From Flavobacterium sedimenticola (lineage in GTDB: Bacteria; Bacteroidota; Bacteroidia; Flavobacteriales; Flavobacteriaceae), in NCBI RefSeq assembly GCF_030053345.1, contig NZ_JASGBP010000003.1:30249-94248 (forward strand): a stretch of DNA of 64,000 nt. Reading direction: 5' to 3'. Made by a program: the position numbers and the translations under genes. The notes under the pieces are model-generated. The model did no database searches and was not told the DNA's origin. It was given only the letters and a program-made list of their open reading frames with translations. Each line of letters opens with the position of its first letter. Positions within the stretch are counted from its first letter, which is position 1. Positions 1 to 9,215 of the stretch are shown here, piece by piece.

Positions 1-400
1 ACTGACGCTTGTGGTTCAGGGGCTGTATTAACCTTCAATGATGTAACTACTAACGGAGCGTGTGCCGGTTCATATTCGGTAACCAGAACTTGGACGGCTA
101 CTGATGCCTGTGGTAATTCATCTACCGCTTCGCAAACCATTAATGTACAAGATACTACTGCTCCGGTGATTGCTGCTTTACCGGCACCAACTACCATCAA
201 CTGTCCGGCTACTCCTGTCTTTGAGCAGGCTACCGCTACTGACGCTTGTGGTTCAGGGGCTGTATTAACCTTCAATGATGTAACTACTAACGGAGCGTGT
301 GCCGGTTCATATTCGGTAACCAGAACTTGGACGGCTACTGATGCCTGTGGTAATTCATCTACCGCTTCGCAAACCATTAATGTACATGACATAACAGCAC
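1..400 (+). repeat. Duplicated ~237-bp adhesin unit, first pair
   Basis: The first ~148 bases of the window recur identically from base 238 (period 237 bp, 79 codons). The second copy diverges after the TINV codons, where the P-domain-bearing segment begins. Seen directly; inside the adhesin gene. Confidence 0.9.
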
Positions 401-3400
401 CGACCTTTACTGTGCCGGCTGACGTAACTATCAATGCGGGCCAAAATTGTTTTGCTGATTTAAATCCGATTACCATTGGAACTGTTACTAACATTTCAGA
501 TGCTTGTGATCCTAATCCAACGGTGAGTTATGAGGACTCAGAGTGTTTTGGAAATGATACTGAAACCAATATAAATTCAGGAAATGGAAATTATTTCTAC
601 TTTAATGTAAGTGGTTATGATGATTTAACAGCAAAGGATATTGAAAAAGTGGCTTTGGCCTTTGAAACCAATCAAGGTAAAGGTAGAGCCGAGTTTATTT
701 TAGTTTCTCCTAGTGGACAAGGTGTTGTTTTAGTAGGACCTTACTGTTCCGGTGGCGCTTGTGAAGACGCTAACTCCAGCGATAAGGAACTATACTTGCC
801 TATATTCTATCCAAATAGTTCAGGATATCCTAACTGGAACAACAACAATGTAATTCCACAAGATACCGAACTTAATTTTACACCACATGGAGCTCTTTCT
901 TCTCCAAACACTATAACCGGATTAACATCTTATGTTTCGAGTTTTGAAAACCTAACCGGACCAATGAATGGTACTTGGTTTGTATTCTCTAGAAAACAAA
1001 ACAATGTAAACGGAAGTATCGATTTCAAAAGTGTTTGTTTGACTCCTGCCAGTACTTGTGAGAGCAACAAAGTTATTACCAGAACTTGGACTGTGACTGA
1101 TGCTTGTGGAAACGCTTCTTCAGCTACACAAACTATCCGAATTCAAGATGTAACGGCACCTGTAATTTCAGTATTACCGTCGCCTACCACTATCAACTGT
1201 CCGGCTACTCCGGTATTTGCTCAAGCTACTGCCACTGATAACTGTGACACCAATGTAAGTTTGACTTTTGCTGATGTAACTACTAACGGACAATGTGCCG
1301 GTTCGTATTCGGTAACCAGAACTTGGACCGCTACCGATGCGTGTGGAAATACCTCAACTGCTTCGCAAACCATTAATGTACAAGATGTAACAGCGCCGGT
1401 GATTGCTCAATTACCTGCAGAAACCACTATCAACTGTCCGGCTACTCCGGTATTTGCCGAAGCTACTGCTTCTGATGAGTGTGGTTCTGCTTTCGAATTG
1501 ACTTTTGCTGATGTAACCACTAACGGACAATGTGCCGGTTCGTATTCGGTAACCAGAACTTGGACCGCTACCGATGCGTGTGGAAATACCTCAACTGCTT
1601 CGCAAACCATTAATGTACAAGATGTAACAGCGCCGGTGATTGCTCAATTACCTGCAGAAACCACTATCAACTGTCCGGCTACTCCGGTATTTGCCGAAGC
1701 TACTGCTTCTGATGAGTGTGGTTCTGCTTTCGAATTGACTTTTGCTGATGTAACCACTAACGGACAATGTGCCGGTTCGTATTCGGTAACCAGAACTTGG
1801 ACCGCTACCGATGCGTGTGGAAATACCTCAACTGCTTCGCAAACCATTAATGTACAAGATGTAACGGCTCCGACAATCACTTCAGAAGCTTCAGATATTG
1901 TGGTTGAATGTGATGGAAACGGTAATGAGTTGGCATTATATACTTGGTTAACAAACCAAGGTGGCGCCACTGCAACCGATGAATGTTCGGCAGTAACATG
2001 GACCAATAATTTCGCTGAAATCTCAGGTGACTGTTCTACTGCGGTTTCTGTAACCTTTACGGCAACAGATGAATGTGGAAACAGTTCTTCAACAACGGCA
2101 ACATTTACTGTTAATGATACACAAAACCCAACTGCTCCTCAAGCTCCGGCTAGTGTGACAGTAGCATGTGCGGCTGATGTTCCGGCTAATATCTCATTAA
2201 CAGCTTTAGACAATTGTACCGGTGAAATTACCGTAGAAGGTGTGGATGCCACTACTCCGGGGAACTGTGAAGGTACATTCACTGTAATCAGAACTTGGAC
2301 GTTTACTGATGCTTGTGGTAACAGTTCTTCTGTATCTCAAACCATTAATGTAGTAGACGATGTAGCCCCTGTAGCACCTGAAGCTCCGGCTAGCGTTACT
2401 GTAGCTTGTGCTGCTGACGTTCCGGCTATGATTTCTTTAACTGCAATCGATAACTGTGGGGCTCAAATCACTGTGGAAGGTGTCGATGCGACCACTCAAG
2501 GCAATTGTCCTAACTCATTCATTGTAACCAGAACTTGGACATTCACTGACGCTTGTGGTAACACTTCATCTGTATCGCAAACTATTAATGTAGTAGACGA
2601 TGTTGCGCCTGTAGCACCTGAAGCTCCGGCTAGCGTTACTGTAGCTTGTGCTGCTGACGTTCCGGCTATGATTTCATTGACTGCTACCGATAACTGCGGT
2701 GCTCAAATTACTGTAGAAGGTGTTGACGCTACGACTCCGGGCAACTGTGAAGGTACATTTACCGTAACCAGAACTTGGACGTTTACCGATGCTTGTGGTA
2801 ACACTTCATCTGTATCGCAAACTATTAATGTAGTAGACGATGTTGCGCCTGTAGCGCCTGAAGCACCGGCTAGCGTTACTGTAGCTTGTGCTGCTGACGT
2901 TCCGGCCATGATTTCATTGACTGCTACCGATAACTGTGGGGCTCAAATCACTGTAGAAGGTGTTGACGCTACGACTCCGGGCAACTGTGAAGGTACATTT
3001 ACCGTAACCAGAACTTGGACGTTTACCGATGCTTGTGGTAACACTTCATCTGTATCGCAAACTATTAATGTAGTAGACGATGTTGCGCCTGTTGCGCCTG
3101 AAGCTCCGGCTAATGTGACTGTAGCTTGTGCTGCTGACGTTCCGGCTATGATTTCATTGACTGCTACTGACAACTGTGGTGCTCAAATCACAGTAGAAGG
3201 TGTTGACGCTACGACTCCGGGGAACTGTGAAGGTACATTTACCGTAACCAGAACTTGGACGTTTGTTGATGCTTGTGGTAACAGTTCTTCTGTATCTCAA
3301 ACTATTAATGTAGTAGACGATGTTGCGCCTGTTGCGCCTGAAGCACCTGCGGATGTAACTGTAGCTTGTGCCGCTGACGTTCCGGCTATGATTTCGTTGA

Positions 3401-5094
3401 CTGCTACCGATAATTGTGGTGCTCAAATCACCGCAGAAGGTGTTGATGCTACAACACAAGGCAATTGTCCTAACTCATTCAATGTAATCAGAACTTGGAC
3501 ATTTACCGATGCGTGTGGTAATACTTCATCTGTATCGCAAACTATCAATGTAGTGGACGATGTAGCACCAATTGCTCCTGAAGCTCCGGCTAATGTAACA
3601 GTAGCTTGTGCCGGTGATGTTCCTGCTATGATATCATTGACAGCTACTGATAATTGTGGTGACTTTATTACGGTTGATGGAGTGGATTCCATCTCGGAAG
3701 GAAACTGTCTTAACACATTTACGGTAACCAGAACTTGGACATTTACCGATGCTTGCGGTAACACTTCATCTGTATCTCAAACTATTAATGTAGTGGACGA
3801 TGTAGCTCCGATAGCTCCTGTAGCTCCGGCTGATGTAACCGTGACTTGTGCCGGTGATATTCCTGCTATGATTTCATTAACAGCTACTGATAATTGTAGT
3901 GGTGAAATCACAGTTCAAGGTGTTGATGCTGTCGCTCCGGGAAGTTGTGCTAATACCTTTACAGTAACCAGAACTTGGACATTCAGTGATGCTTGTGGAA
4001 ACTCAACTTCTATTTCACAAATCATTAATGTAAATGACACTGTAGCACCTACATTTAATGAGCAAGCTCCGGCAGATACGAATGCATCATGTGATGATAT
4101 CCCTGCTGCTGCTGTTCTGACGGCTAGTGACAACTGCGGTAATGCAACTGTTACTATGACAGAAAATACGATTCAAGGAAACTGTCCGTCTAACTATCAA
4201 ATTGTGAGAACTTGGACAGCAACCGATGCTTGTGGTAATACTACAACAGTAGTTCAGATTATCAACGTATCTGATACTACAGGACCGGTATTAGTAGGTC
4301 AGTTAGAACCTAAAATTGAAGCTACGTGTGACAATATTCCTGCTCCGCCGGTACTGGTATTTACGGATAACTGTTCGGCTGTTGGAACTCCGGTTTACAC
4401 TGAAACACAAACACCTGCAGAAGGTGGTGTGTACACCATAACCAGAACTTGGGTGGTATCCGATGGGTGTGGTAACCTATCGCAAGAATATACTCAATTT
4501 GTATTTGTAACTTTAGTGGCTGATATAATCACGCTTCCTAGTGTACAAACAAGTAATGATATTGATGAAAACATATCGTTAGATGCTTTATTACCTGCCG
4601 GTGCAACTGGTGGTGTATGGACGAATGTAAATAACGTAGGAGGCTTTAATGCACAAAACAACACCTTCAATCCATTAGGAATTCCGGCTGGAGATTATCT
4701 GTTTAGCTACACTATCAGTGATGGTCCATGTCCGGTAACCTATGAAGTATTGATTATTGTTGGTCAGGTTAATCCTTGTGAGGCTGTGATTATACACAAT
4801 GTATTGACACCTAACGGAGATGCTTTCAATGAATATTTTAACATTGAAAACATTGAAGATTTTGATTGTTATCCAACAAATAAAGTTGAAATTTACAACC
4901 GTTGGGGTATCTTAGTGTATGAAACTAAAAACTACGACAACAATACCAGAAGATTTGAAGGTATCTCTGAAGGAAGAGCTACTGTGAGTAAGTCTGAGGA
5001 ATTGCCGACCGGAACTTATTTCTACATCATCGAGTGGACCACTACCGATGGTACAAGAGTAACTAAAGACGGATATTTATACTTAACCAGATAA
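1..5094 (+). CDS. Giant repetitive T9SS surface adhesin (SprB-like), 5' end outside window
   Basis: The reading frame is open from base 1, so the gene begins upstream; 1697 residues are visible. It is built of Cys-containing Ig/HYR-like units. About 79-residue units (core TTINCPATPVF ... RTWTATDACGN ... SQTINV) fill the first part. Eight 80-residue units (core APASVTVACAADVP ... RTWTFTDACGN) follow, then divergent copies. At residues ~180-345 the array is interrupted by a domain resembling the proprotein-convertase P-domain (beta-jelly-roll, with motifs like FILVSPSGQ and MNGTWFVF). The last ~100 residues (VLTPNGDAFNEYF, VEIYNRWG, YLYLTR) are the gliding motility-associated CHU_C/type B T9SS sorting domain, so the protein should be exported by T9SS and attached to the cell surface. 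A PorP/SprF-type partner follows directly, as in the F. johnsoniae sprB locus. Probable role: adhesion, possibly gliding; the ligand is unknown. Confidence 0.9.
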   Translation, partial: TDACGSGAVLTFNDVTTNGACAGSYSVTRTWTATDACGNSSTASQTINVQDTTAPVIAALPAPTTINCPATPVFEQATATDACGSGAVLTFNDVTTNGACAGSYSVTRTWTATDACGNSSTASQTINVHDITAPTFTVPADVTINAGQNCFADLNPITIGTVTNISDACDPNPTVSYEDSECFGNDTETNINSGNGNYFYFNVSGYDDLTAKDIEKVALAFETNQGKGRAEFILVSPSGQGVVLVGPYCSGGACEDANSSDKELYLPIFYPNSSGYPNWNNNNVIPQDTELNFTPHGALSSPNTITGLTSYVSSFENLTGPMNGTWFVFSRKQNNVNGSIDFKSVCLTPASTCESNKVITRTWTVTDACGNASSATQTIRIQDVTAPVISVLPSPTTINCPATPVFAQATATDNCDTNVSLTFADVTTNGQCAGSYSVTRTWTATDACGNTSTASQTINVQDVTAPVIAQLPAETTINCPATPVFAEATASDECGSAFELTFADVTTNGQCAGSYSVTRTWTATDACGNTSTASQTINVQDVTAPVIAQLPAETTINCPATPVFAEATASDECGSAFELTFADVTTNGQCAGSYSVTRTWTATDACGNTSTASQTINVQDVTAPTITSEASDIVVECDGNGNELALYTWLTNQGGATATDECSAVTWTNNFAEISGDCSTAVSVTFTATDECGNSSSTTATFTVNDTQNPTAPQAPASVTVACAADVPANISLTALDNCTGEITVEGVDATTPGNCEGTFTVIRTWTFTDACGNSSSVSQTINVVDDVAPVAPEAPASVTVACAADVPAMISLTAIDNCGAQITVEGVDATTQGNCPNSFIVTRTWTFTDACGNTSSVSQTINVVDDVAPVAPEAPASVTVACAADVPAMISLTATDNCGAQITVEGVDATTPGNCEGTFTVTRTWTFTDACGNTSSVSQTINVVDDVAPVAPEAPASVTVACAADVPAMISLTATDNCGAQITVEGVDATTPGNCEGTFTVTRTWTFTDACGNTSSVSQTINVVDDVAPVAPEAPANVTVACAADVPAMISLTATDNCGAQITVEGVDATTPGNCEGTFTVTRTWTFVDACGNSSSVSQTINVVDDVAPVAPEAPADVTVACAADVPAMISLTATDNCGAQITAEGVDATTQGNCPNSFNVIRTWTFTDACGNTSSVSQTINVVDDVAPIAPEAPANVTVACAGDVPAMISLTATDNCGDFITVDGVDSISEGNCLNTFTVTRTWTFTDACGNTSSVSQTINVVDDVAPIAPVAPADVTVTCAGDIPAMISLTATDNCSGEITVQGVDAVAPGSCANTFTVTRTWTFSDACGNSTSISQIINVNDTVAPTFNEQAPADTNASCDDIPAAAVLTASDNCGNATVTMTENTIQGNCPSNYQIVRTWTATDACGNTTTVVQIINVSDTTGPVLVGQLEPKIEATCDNIPAPPVLVFTDNCSAVGTPVYTETQTPAEGGVYTITRTWVVSDGCGNLSQEYTQFVFVTLVADIITLPSVQTSNDIDENISLDALLPAGATGGVWTNVNNVGGFNAQNNTFNPLGIPAGDYLFSYTISDGPCPVTYEVLIIVGQVNPCEAVIIHNVLTPNGDAFNEYFNIENIEDFDCYPTNKVEIYNRWGILVYETKNYDNNTRRFEGISEGRATVSKSEELPTGTYFYIIEWTTTDGTRVTKDGYLYLTR
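1387..1860 (+). repeat. Two identical tandem 237-bp adhesin units
   Basis: Bases 1387-1623 and 1624-1860 are identical by direct comparison, including third codon positions, and the flanking unit is nearly so. This indicates very recent duplication or gene conversion within the adhesin gene. Confidence 0.92.
2143..4062 (+). repeat. Eight tandem 240-bp adhesin units
   Basis: Units start at 2143, 2383, 2623, 2863, 3103, 3343, 3583 and 3823. Each encodes 80 residues with conserved Cys, RTWTF and SQTINVVDD. The units around 2590-3100 are almost identical in DNA, while the later ones (from about 3580) are more diverged. Copy number probably varies between strains. Confidence 0.9.
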
Positions 5095-5104
5095 ACCTAC
5101 TAAC

Positions 5105-5130
5105 TCCTGAGGGCCTAAAAACCCTCAGGA
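5105..5130 (+). terminator. 9-bp hairpin between adhesin and sprF-like gene, no T-tract
   Basis: TCCTGAGGG at 5105-5113 pairs perfectly with CCCTCAGGA at 5122-5130 around an 8-base loop. No T-run follows, so this looks more like a partial attenuator or mRNA-stabilising hairpin between the very large adhesin message and the outer-membrane partner gene than a strong terminator. Confidence 0.5.
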
Positions 5131-5144
5131 TAAATAAAGAAAAT

Positions 5145-6056
5145 ATGAGAACAAAAATTTTAATTTTCGCTTTGATGTTAACGTGTTATACTGGTTTTGC
5201 TCAGCAGGACGCACAGTATACCCAATACATGTATAACACCATCAATATCAATCCGGCTTATGCAGGATCTCGAGGAGTTATGAGTATTTTTGGTCTGCAT
5301 CGTACCCAGTGGGTAGGATTAGACGGAGCTCCGGTCACAAATGCTTTTTCTATCAATACACCTATCAATAACAGCAACCTCGGACTTGGACTTTCATTCG
5401 TGAATGATAAAATCGGCCCAACCAATGACAATACCATTTCTGCCGATTTATCCTATACTATCCCAATGAATGAAGATTACAAATTGTCATTCGGGATTAA
5501 AGCCTCGGGAAATATCTTTAATTTAGACGTTAATCGATTGAATCCTGCTGATGCGGGAGATCCGAATCTTCAAAATTACGACAGTGAGTTTTCACCTAAC
5601 TTTGGTGCCGGTGTTTATTTACACTCTGATAAATTATATTTTGGTCTTTCGGTGCCTAACTTTCTGCAGGATACAAAATACAACGACAATGCAGTAGCAG
5701 TATTTGAAGAAAGAATGAATTTTTATGCTATTGGAGGTTATGTATTTGATTTGTCTCCCAGCGTGAAATTTAAACCGGCTTTCTTGACCAAAATTGTAAC
5801 CGGTGCGCCATTACAAGTAGATGCTTCAGCCAACTTCTTATTCTTTGATAAGTTGATGTTGGGTGGTGCTTACCGATGGGATGCAGCTGCCAGTGCTTTG
5901 GCAGGCTTTCAAGTTACCGACGGATTATTCATCGGATATAGTTACGATATGGAAACTACCCGATTAAGAAACTATAATTCAGGCTCGCATGAAGTTTTCA
6001 TCCGATTTGAATTATTCAATAAAGTTAGTAAATTGGTATCACCAAGATTCTTCTAA
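5145..6056 (+). CDS. PorP/SprF family T9SS outer-membrane protein
   Basis: 303 residues with an N-terminal signal peptide ending near FAQQD. The start of the mature protein (DAQYTQYMYN ... INPAYAGSRG) is the hallmark of the PorP/SprF family, followed by beta-barrel-like alternating strands to a C-terminal FELFNKVSKLVSPRFF. Family members are outer-membrane partners of particular CHU_C/type B cargo proteins; SprF of F. johnsoniae is needed for SprB delivery. It lies 50 bp after the adhesin and 13 bp before the PorE-like gene, so the three probably form one operon and this protein probably serves the upstream adhesin. The specific partner assignment is inference from position. Confidence 0.9.
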   Translation: MRTKILIFALMLTCYTGFAQQDAQYTQYMYNTININPAYAGSRGVMSIFGLHRTQWVGLDGAPVTNAFSINTPINNSNLGLGLSFVNDKIGPTNDNTISADLSYTIPMNEDYKLSFGIKASGNIFNLDVNRLNPADAGDPNLQNYDSEFSPNFGAGVYLHSDKLYFGLSVPNFLQDTKYNDNAVAVFEERMNFYAIGGYVFDLSPSVKFKPAFLTKIVTGAPLQVDASANFLFFDKLMLGGAYRWDAAASALAGFQVTDGLFIGYSYDMETTRLRNYNSGSHEVFIRFELFNKVSKLVSPRFF

Positions 6057-6069
6057 TAACGCAACGATT

Positions 6070-8013
6070 ATGAAAAATAAAATTATATATTTAGTACTGT
6101 TAACTTTCGCTGCGGTAAGCGGTTATTCGCAGGTTAAAAAAGAATCGAAAGGAAATAAGGAGTATGAAAAATACGCTTATATAGATGCCATTAAAACCTA
6201 TGAGCGCATTTATGAAAGAGGGTACAAAACCCCTGAAATGCTTCTAAAAATCGGAAATTCCTACTATTTCAATGCCGAATTAGAAAAGGCGCACAAATGG
6301 TACGATGAGTTGTATGCTACCAGTCAGGAACAGGAACCGGAATTTTTCTATCGCTATGCTCAAACTCTAAGAGCCGTTAAAGATTATCCAAAAGCAGACG
6401 CTATGATGGCTAAGTTTAACGAAAAAAGCGGTAACGATTCGAGAGCCAAAATCTTCTCTAAAAAAAGAGATTATTTAGCCGAAATCAAAAAGAATTCAGG
6501 GCGGTATAAAATCGAAAATGCCGGCATCAACTCTAAATATTCCGATTACGGTCCGGCTTATCTGGGTGAAAAAGTAATTTTTACATCAGCTCGTGATACC
6601 GGAAACTTCTCGAAAAGAATTCACACTTGGACCGGACAATACTTTACCAATTTGTACAGTTCCAATATGAGCGAAGACGGCTCGCTAAGTGCCGTGGATA
6701 AATTCGGTAAAAAAATCAATACCAAATACCACGAAGATACTCCGGCCTTTACCAAAGATGGCAAAACGGTTTATTTCACCCGTAACAACTATTTAGACGG
6801 AAGAGGTTTTGATGCTAATAAAGTGACTTTACTCAAAATTTATCGCGCTAATTTAGACAGCGAAGGAAAATGGATTAATATTACTCCACTACCTTTTAAC
6901 AGCGACAGTTACCAAGCGGCTCACCCTGCCCTTTCTCCGGATGAAAAAACATTGTATTTTGCTTCCGATATGCCGGGAACTCGTGGTCAATCTGACTTAT
7001 TCCGAGTAAAAATTAATGAAGACGGCAGCTTTGGAACTCCGGAAAATTTAGGCGATGCTATCAATACGGAAGGTCGTGAAACGTACCCTTTTATTTCGGC
7101 TGATGATGAATTGTACTTTGCCTCAGACGGTCAGCCCGGACTTGGTGGTCTAGACATCTTCATTACCCGTATTCCTAAAGATGGAAGCTTGAAATTTAAA
7201 GAAGTGTTAAACGTTGGTGAAGAAGCGAACAGCTCTAAAGACGATTTCGGTTTAATCATCAACACCAAAACCAAAAGAGGTTTCTTAAGCTCTAACCGCG
7301 ATGGAGGCCAAGGCAGCGATGATATCTATAAATTCTTAGAAACGCGTCCCATCTTTTGTGACCAGATTCTTTTTGGTGTCGTAACTGATGAAGATACCAA
7401 AGCCGTACTACCGAATACCAAATTGGTATTGTTTGACGAAAAATTCAACAAATTACAAGAAACCGTTTCTGACGCGGAAGGAAAATACGAATTCAAAGAA
7501 GTGGAATGTGGTAAAAAATATTACGTGAATGCTTCCCTTGAAGACTATGAAACCAAAGAATCTTCTGTGATTATTGGTACTGAAAGCGGTAAAACCGAGT
7601 TGAACATTGAGCTCAAAACCAAAGTATGTAGAGCCAAAGTGGGTGACGACATTGCCGATTGTTTCAAAATCAACATTATCTATTTCGACTTAGACAAATG
7701 GAATATCCGTCCGGATGCCGCAGTAGATTTAGCTAAATTGTTAGACGTATTGAACCAAAACCCATCGATGAAAATTAACATTCGTTCGCATACCGACAGT
7801 CGCGCTTCACATGCCTACAATGCTAAACTTTCTGATCGAAGAGCCAAATCTACCAGAGATTGGTTGATTAAAAACGGTATCGCTGCCGACCGCTTAACTG
7901 CTGAAGGCTTAGGAGAAACCGAATTGGTAAACAAATGTTCCGATGGTGTTAAATGTTCTGAAGAAGACCATCAACTTAACAGACGAAGTGAATTTATCAT
8001 CACTGCATTATAA
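6070..8013 (+). CDS. PorE-like OmpA family protein (TPR, PD40 propeller, Cna/CarboxypepD fold, OmpA)
   Basis: I start at ATG 6070 (signal peptide MKNKIIYLVLLTFAAVSGYSQ), giving 647 residues. An upstream in-frame ATG at 5989 lies inside the previous gene and would bury the signal peptide. Domains in order: TPR-like helices (~25-130), a WD40/PD40 beta-propeller with DTPAFTKDGKTVYFTR and HPALSPDEKTLYFASD motifs (~150-430), a carboxypeptidase-regulatory-like beta-sandwich (~435-520), and an OmpA C-terminal peptidoglycan-binding domain (YFDLDKWNIRPDA ... RSHTDSRA). This order matches P. gingivalis PorE and F. johnsoniae SprD-like proteins, which link T9SS parts to peptidoglycan. Probable periplasmic anchor for the adhesin/SprF module. 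Confidence 0.88.
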   Translation: MKNKIIYLVLLTFAAVSGYSQVKKESKGNKEYEKYAYIDAIKTYERIYERGYKTPEMLLKIGNSYYFNAELEKAHKWYDELYATSQEQEPEFFYRYAQTLRAVKDYPKADAMMAKFNEKSGNDSRAKIFSKKRDYLAEIKKNSGRYKIENAGINSKYSDYGPAYLGEKVIFTSARDTGNFSKRIHTWTGQYFTNLYSSNMSEDGSLSAVDKFGKKINTKYHEDTPAFTKDGKTVYFTRNNYLDGRGFDANKVTLLKIYRANLDSEGKWINITPLPFNSDSYQAAHPALSPDEKTLYFASDMPGTRGQSDLFRVKINEDGSFGTPENLGDAINTEGRETYPFISADDELYFASDGQPGLGGLDIFITRIPKDGSLKFKEVLNVGEEANSSKDDFGLIINTKTKRGFLSSNRDGGQGSDDIYKFLETRPIFCDQILFGVVTDEDTKAVLPNTKLVLFDEKFNKLQETVSDAEGKYEFKEVECGKKYYVNASLEDYETKESSVIIGTESGKTELNIELKTKVCRAKVGDDIADCFKINIIYFDLDKWNIRPDAAVDLAKLLDVLNQNPSMKINIRSHTDSRASHAYNAKLSDRRAKSTRDWLIKNGIAADRLTAEGLGETELVNKCSDGVKCSEEDHQLNRRSEFIITAL

Positions 8014-8033
8014 GAAAAACTTAACTCTATGTG

Positions 8034-8064
8034 AAAAAGCACCCAAAAAAGGGTGCTTTTTTTT
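8034..8064 (+). terminator. Rho-independent terminator after PorE-like gene
   Basis: AAAAAGCACCC at 8034-8044 pairs with GGGTGCTTTTT from 8051, loop of six A, with eight T in the downstream arm. It ends the adhesin operon. Confidence 0.9.
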
Positions 8065-8075
8065 ATCTTTGAAAA

Positions 8076-9215
8076 ATGAGAATTACTTACCTATTCCGAG
8101 AGTTTTTTGAAAGCGAAAAAGCAGGCGGATTTATTTTGATCATCTGCACTATCCTTTCCCTATTACTAGCCAATTCAATTTTCAGTGAAAGTTATATACA
8201 CCTTTGGCATCATCCTGTAGCCGGTCAATCCGTTGAATATTGGATTAACGATGGTTTGATGACCATTTTCTTTTTACTCATCGGATTGGAATTGGAACGC
8301 GAAATTTACGCCGGGGAATTATCGAGCCTTAAAAACGCACTACTCCCGGTTTTTGCCGCTTTAGGCGGAATGCTCATACCGGCCGGTTTGTATTTATCTC
8401 TTAATTACGGCACCGAAACCCAATCGGGTGCCGGAATCCCTATGGCGACCGATATCGCCTTTGCTTTGGGAATACTATCGCTGTTAGGCAACCGAGTACC
8501 TACGTCCTTAAAAGTATTTTTAACAGCACTAGCCGTTATCGATGACTTGGGTGCTATTTTAATTATTGCTTTTTTCTATACCAAAACATTAGTGTGGACC
8601 AACTTACTCATCGCATTGGCCATCTTTGCGGTGTTGTTAGCCTTTAATCGTTTAAAAGTCAGAAACCTGATACCCTATCTTATTGGTGGCGTTGCCATGT
8701 GGTATTTTATGTTGAACTCGGGTGTTCATGCCACTATTACCGGTGTGTTGTTGGCTTTTGCCATTCCGTTTGGTAACGGTGATGCTAAATCGACTTCCTA
8801 TATCTTACAGCATTTTTTACACAAACCGGTAGCCTTTTTTATACTACCGCTATTTGCCTTAGCCAACACCGCCATAGTGTTGAGCTCCGATTGGCAATCG
8901 GCTTTACAGCATCATTATACTTTGGGAATTGCCTTAGGTTTGATTGTAGGAAAACCGGTGGGAATTTGGCTCTTTAGTTTTTTGGCCGTCAAATTAAAGA
9001 TAGGACAATTGCCGGAAGATTTGAATTGGAAATCGGTTTTGGGCGTCAGCTTCTTGGGTGGTATCGGATTTACCATGTCTATCTTTATTACCCTATTGGC
9101 GTTTTCAGATGGCGAACATATCGATAACTCCAAAATCATGATTTTGCTTTCTTCTTTAGTCGCCAGTATTGTCGGATTGGGTTACCTCCAATTGATTCTG
9201 AAAAAGAAGGTTTAA
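8076..9215 (+). CDS. nhaA: Na+/H+ antiporter NhaA
   Basis: 379 residues, about 11-12 membrane helices, normal length for NhaA. Characteristic segments are visible: FFLLIGLELEREI, MATDIAFALGIL, the ion-binding pair AVIDDLGAI (the two Asp of the exchange site), VGKPVGIW and GIGFTMSIFI. It exchanges cytoplasmic Na+ for external H+ and so helps with salt and alkaline pH. The start at 8076 follows a TATCTTTG box by only four bases, so the transcript may have almost no leader. The gene converges with corA and their stop codons overlap (shared bases 9213-9214). Confidence 0.96.
   Translation: MRITYLFREFFESEKAGGFILIICTILSLLLANSIFSESYIHLWHHPVAGQSVEYWINDGLMTIFFLLIGLELEREIYAGELSSLKNALLPVFAALGGMLIPAGLYLSLNYGTETQSGAGIPMATDIAFALGILSLLGNRVPTSLKVFLTALAVIDDLGAILIIAFFYTKTLVWTNLLIALAIFAVLLAFNRLKVRNLIPYLIGGVAMWYFMLNSGVHATITGVLLAFAIPFGNGDAKSTSYILQHFLHKPVAFFILPLFALANTAIVLSSDWQSALQHHYTLGIALGLIVGKPVGIWLFSFLAVKLKIGQLPEDLNWKSVLGVSFLGGIGFTMSIFITLLAFSDGEHIDNSKIMILLSSLVASIVGLGYLQLILKKKV

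Noticed and set aside
1407..4133. Long minus-strand reading frames through the adhesin repeats
   Set aside because: They repeat with the 237/240-bp units, have no signal or known domain, and arise because the plus-strand codons are repetitive and lack antisense stops.
5989..6069. Earlier start for the PorE-like protein
   Set aside because: It would place 27 extra residues before a good signal peptide and overlap the preceding gene by 68 bases.
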